A stretch of 64,000 nt of DNA from Apirhabdus apintestini (GTDB taxonomy: Bacteria > Pseudomonadota > Gammaproteobacteria > Enterobacterales > Enterobacteriaceae), in contig CP138906.1 of NCBI GenBank assembly GCA_033977085.1, positions 3,906,001 to 3,970,000 of the forward strand, read 5' to 3'. This document shows positions 63,532 to 64,000 of the stretch, in pieces (within the stretch, counting starts at the first letter, position 1; each line of letters starts with the position of its first letter). Position numbers and translations under genes: made by a program. The notes beneath the pieces were generated by a model. It worked only from the letters and a program-made list of their open reading frames with translations. It did not search any database and was not told the origin of the DNA.

Positions 63532-64000
63532 TGTTACCAACGGTGCAAAACTGATCCACCCCAGCGGTTGAAAACTGATCCAGGGTTAATCTGCTCCTCT
63601 GAATACAGGGGAGCTTATGATCACTTTTGAGATTCGTATGGAAATTAAAGTCCTGCACAAGCGGGGAATGAGTATCCGGGCCATCGCCAGAGAACTGGGT
63701 ATTTCGCGTAATACTGTCCGCAGCCACCTGAAAGCTAAATCTGAAAAGCCGCAGTATTCAACACGCCCGGCATCATCATCACTGCTCGATGAATACCGCG
63801 ATTATATCTGTAAGCGGATCAGCGACGCGCATCCCTACAAAATCCCGGCTACCGTTATTGCCAGGGAAATCATGGAGCTGGGCTATCGTGGAGGTCTGAC
63901 TATCCTGAGGGAGTTCATCCGTTCGCAGACACTCCCCGTACAGGCAGAGCCGGTCGTTCGCTTCGAAACCGAACCCGGACGGCAGATGCAGGTTGACTGG
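63532..64000 (+). mobile_element. IS21-family insertion sequence, IS100-like, copy E (runs off window)
   Basis: Begins TGTTACCAACGG, identical to the left end of copies A and B, with both AAAACTGATCCA repeats, and continues into istA to the window edge. It shares the CAGGCAGAGCC variant with copies B and D. It interrupts emrD. The right end is not visible; if it is a simple insertion the other flank should begin GCAGC. Confidence 0.95.
63617..64000 (+). CDS. istA: IS21 transposase IstA, N-terminal part (3' end outside window)
   Basis: 128 codons, open to the window edge. The helix-turn-helix region (RGMSIRAIARELGISRNTVR) and the start of the catalytic domain (QMQVDW) match the intact copy, with HAEP replaced by QAEP as in copies B and D. 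None of the one-base losses seen in copy A is present. Confidence 0.92.
   Translation, partial: MITFEIRMEIKVLHKRGMSIRAIARELGISRNTVRSHLKAKSEKPQYSTRPASSSLLDEYRDYICKRISDAHPYKIPATVIAREIMELGYRGGLTILREFIRSQTLPVQAEPVVRFETEPGRQMQVDW

Overview
The window is chromosomal DNA from a gamma-proteobacterium of the family Enterobacteriaceae. It is close to, but not the same as, Escherichia, Salmonella or Klebsiella. Most proteins are recognisable orthologues of E. coli K-12 genes of the same length (CpxR differs from the E. coli protein at only a small number of positions), and long blocks keep E. coli gene order. I did not recognise a new biological system here. The most informative signals are the insertion-sequence load, the genome rearrangements, and a systematic pattern of one-base indels.

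Layout. 1-16.6 kb: end of glpK, an IS, glpX-fpr, yiiR, yiiQ, tpiA, cdh, sbp, pfkA, fieF, a second IS, cpxP with the CpxQ sRNA, and cpxRA. 16.7-24.9 kb: trmL, cysE-gpsA-secB-grxC-yibN, then gpmI-envC-yibQ. 25-43.6 kb: kbl-tdh and the lipopolysaccharide core locus, with hldD-waaF-waaC on the plus strand. Convergent to it is the AT-rich waaQ-G-P-O-T-Y-W-(GT25)-L operon with its JUMPstart/ops leader, then a third IS, waaA-coaD and mutM. 44.6-46.6 kb: a fourth IS. 46.6-56.5 kb: engB, the csrC sRNA, yihI, hemN, yshB, the nitrogen-regulation operon glnA-glnL-glnG with its sigma54 and NtrC sites, and typA. 56.8-64 kb: yidL and yidK-J-H-G-F (a sulfatase locus with its own radical-SAM maturase and transporter), then emrD cut by a fifth IS.

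Mobile DNA. All five ISs are near-identical copies of one IS21-family element of about 1.95 kb that closely resembles IS100 (istA/istB). Three copies have perfect 5-bp target duplications (ACAGA, GATAG, AAAAT). The copy between mutM and engB does not, and it sits exactly where gene order departs from E. coli, so it probably marks an IS-mediated rearrangement. Two more order changes (cpxA/trmL and typA/yidL) have no IS.

Sequence quality. About 25 chromosomal genes contain roughly 45 frameshifts as given, including coaD, waaA, engB and gpsA, which are essential or nearly so in E. coli. Almost all are one-base losses in homopolymers or one-base gains at AGCT, repeatedly GAGCTG read as GAGCCTG. 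Correcting them restores the normal family length in every case I checked. I therefore treat these genes as probably intact genes with sequence or consensus errors. Where a frame is broken the entry says so.
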